Assembly (NCBI GenBank): GCA_964509475.1 | Contig: CAZDXJ010000035.1 | Coordinates: 1-24,662, forward strand | Direction of reading: 5' to 3' | DNA: 24,662 nucleotides | From: CAZDXJ01 sp964509475 | GTDB taxonomy: Bacteria; Pseudomonadota; Gammaproteobacteria; Methylococcales; Methylomonadaceae | Shown: one piece after another, positions 23,463-24,662 of the stretch | How the letters are laid out: each line of letters begins with the position of its first letter | Position numbering within the stretch: the first letter of the stretch is position 1 | The notes under the pieces: generated by a model | Databases searched by the model: none | The model's input: only the letters and a program-made list of their open reading frames with translations | What the model was told of the DNA's origin: nothing | Translations under genes and position numbers: made by a program

Positions 23463-24212
23463 ATGGATTTGAGTTTGACGATACAAGCGGCGGCGGTTTG
23501 CTGTGATCAGCCCGATCACCTGCTGGAATTTGCCGTACAGGCTTATCCCATTGACAAAACCCTGTTACCCGCTACGCTGCGCAGGCGTACTGCAATGACG
23601 ACCCATGTGGCAATAACAGCGGCTGTGCAGGCCTGCCGGATGGCGGCTGTGGATACTGAAGAGTTGCCTTCGATATTCGCATCCGTAGGTGGTGAAATTC
23701 AAGTCACGGATGTGTTGTGCCGAACTTTACCGGATTCCCAGGCCTTGTTATCACCGACCCAATTTCACAATTCCGTGCATAATACCACCGCAGGTTATTG
23801 GAGTATCATTAACGCTTGCCAGGCACCGGCAACGGCAATTGCCGCGCTTGATGATACTTTTGCAATGGCTTTGCTGGAAGCGTACTCGCAACTGCAACAA
23901 AAACCGGGGCATTTGTTGTTGGTGTGCTACGATGAATTGTGGCCACAATACTTGGCTCCGCCGATGGGCAAGGCTTGTTTTGCCAGTGCCTGGATATTGA
24001 GCAATCAAAGTGATAACACTTGCGCACGGCGGATTTCCGTTCCCCGATGTGTGGCGCACCAACCGATACAAGCCGAAAGTCTGGTCAGCTTTATCCGGCA
24101 GGCACCGGCCGCGGCCGCGATTCCTTTGTTACAAGCCTGGCAAAGTCAGCAAGAAAAATGTGATATTCCGTTAAATATCAATGCACCGCAGTGGGTGACG
24201 GAACTGCATTGA
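23463..24212 (+). CDS. Chain-length-factor-like ketosynthase partner
   Basis: A 249-residue protein of the ketoacyl-synthase-like family known as beta-ketoacyl synthase chain length factor. The characteristic IFASVGGEIQVTDVLCRTLP and FHNSVHNTTAGYWSI (residues 101-115) are present, and the active-site Cys of true condensing enzymes is missing from the place where it would be expected. Such proteins are seen beside ketosynthases in aryl polyene clusters, where they form a heterodimer that sets chain length. It starts 5 bp after the ketosynthase stop. No convincing RBS is seen, so translational coupling is likely. Confidence 0.85.
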   Translation: MDLSLTIQAAAVCCDQPDHLLEFAVQAYPIDKTLLPATLRRRTAMTTHVAITAAVQACRMAAVDTEELPSIFASVGGEIQVTDVLCRTLPDSQALLSPTQFHNSVHNTTAGYWSIINACQAPATAIAALDDTFAMALLEAYSQLQQKPGHLLLVCYDELWPQYLAPPMGKACFASAWILSNQSDNTCARRISVPRCVAHQPIQAESLVSFIRQAPAAAAIPLLQAWQSQQEKCDIPLNINAPQWVTELH

Positions 24213-24218
24213 CGAGGG

Positions 24219-24538
24219 TCAAGCACTCTGAATGGATGCTATCAGGCTTTGCTCGCCTTGCCGCATAACCCGCTGATGATTCCATTTAAAAACAGGGTGT
24301 GCTATCGGGGTAATACACAAATCCATGGTCAAACTGATAAGGCAGACAGGTATTCCAATAATACAGTCACAAACCTTCTGATATTATTTGTTCCATTTTC
24401 ATCACCGGCTGCAATTTGTTCAACTTTTCGAACATATCGCCACCAATTTGGCCAATTTTCAGTGTCGACTAGATATTGCCAGACTGTTTCCGATGGCGCT
24501 GGTATATTCCAGATGCTTGTCAGGGAAAAGTGGTACAT
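24219..24538 (-). pseudogene. Decayed SRPBCC-family (polyketide cyclase-like) gene
   Basis: From ATG 24538 the minus strand encodes MYHFSLTSIWNIPAPSETVW and WPNWWRYVRKVEQIAAGDENG, the start of an SRPBCC/START-like ligand-binding protein. The frame then breaks: LPYQF continues in a second frame, and CITPIAHPVFKWNHQRVMRQ, typical of the C-terminus of the same family, in a third, ending at TGA 24219-24221. About 60-70 middle residues are missing. So there are two frameshifts and an internal deletion. The stretch 24539-24662 beyond it shows no gene. Confidence 0.7.
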
Positions 24539-24662
24539 TGTTGTAATCAACCTGGGTTAACTTTTGGTGTTTGATAATATCTCTGAGAATTTTTTGTTGA
24601 CAGTTAATTATACTTCACGCGGTCACGGTTGCGGATTTTGAAAATAGCTGTTGTTGAGGTTC

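Overview
The window reads as chromosome from a gammaproteobacterium with moderate GC content. The complete pqqABCDE operon, the tusDC sulfur relay, a ketosynthase/chain-length-factor pair and the overall gene style suggest a methylotroph or methanotroph of the Methylococcales type. That assignment is an inference: no methanol or methane oxidation gene lies in the window. There is no rRNA gene, confident tRNA gene, CRISPR array, phage gene or transposase.

Left part (1-7900). After a doubtful partial reading frame and a small palindromic repeat come a PilZ protein and an atypical Nramp-like transporter. A minus-strand unit follows, with a candidate small RNA and the periplasmic protease/chaperone bepA. 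Next is a sulfur and iron-sulfur block: tusD, tusC, a YkgJ-like cysteine-cluster protein, iscR with an IscR-type promoter, a NifS/IscS cysteine desulfurase, iscA and a small low-affinity-iron-permease-like protein. tusB, iscU, hscBA and fdx are absent from this block.

Middle (7900-13100). A second copy of the palindromic repeat abuts the 3' remnant of a Bcp-type peroxiredoxin. Then comes a divergent pair of units. On the minus strand an outer-membrane porin-like protein is followed by a small PstS-like binding protein. On the plus strand are a membrane sensor kinase and a sigma-54 (NtrC-family) response regulator. Their start codons lie 3 to 27 bp apart, so the promoters must sit inside coding DNA.

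PQQ operon (13115-16436). pqqA is followed by a strong hairpin with a T tract, then pqqB, pqqC, pqqD and pqqE closely packed. This layout fits high pqqA expression with partial read-through into the enzyme genes.

Right part (16437-24662). A mazEF toxin-antitoxin pair with its own operator lies between two attC-like inverted-repeat structures, which suggests an integron-type gene cassette. trhP (tRNA U34 hydroxylation) follows. Then a NarX-type kinase and LuxR-type regulator (minus strand) are divergent from a three-gene unit: a secreted YVTN beta-propeller protein, a FabF-like ketosynthase and a chain-length-factor-like partner, with only 4-5 bp between genes. The window ends with the remains of an SRPBCC-family gene that has frameshifts and an internal deletion.
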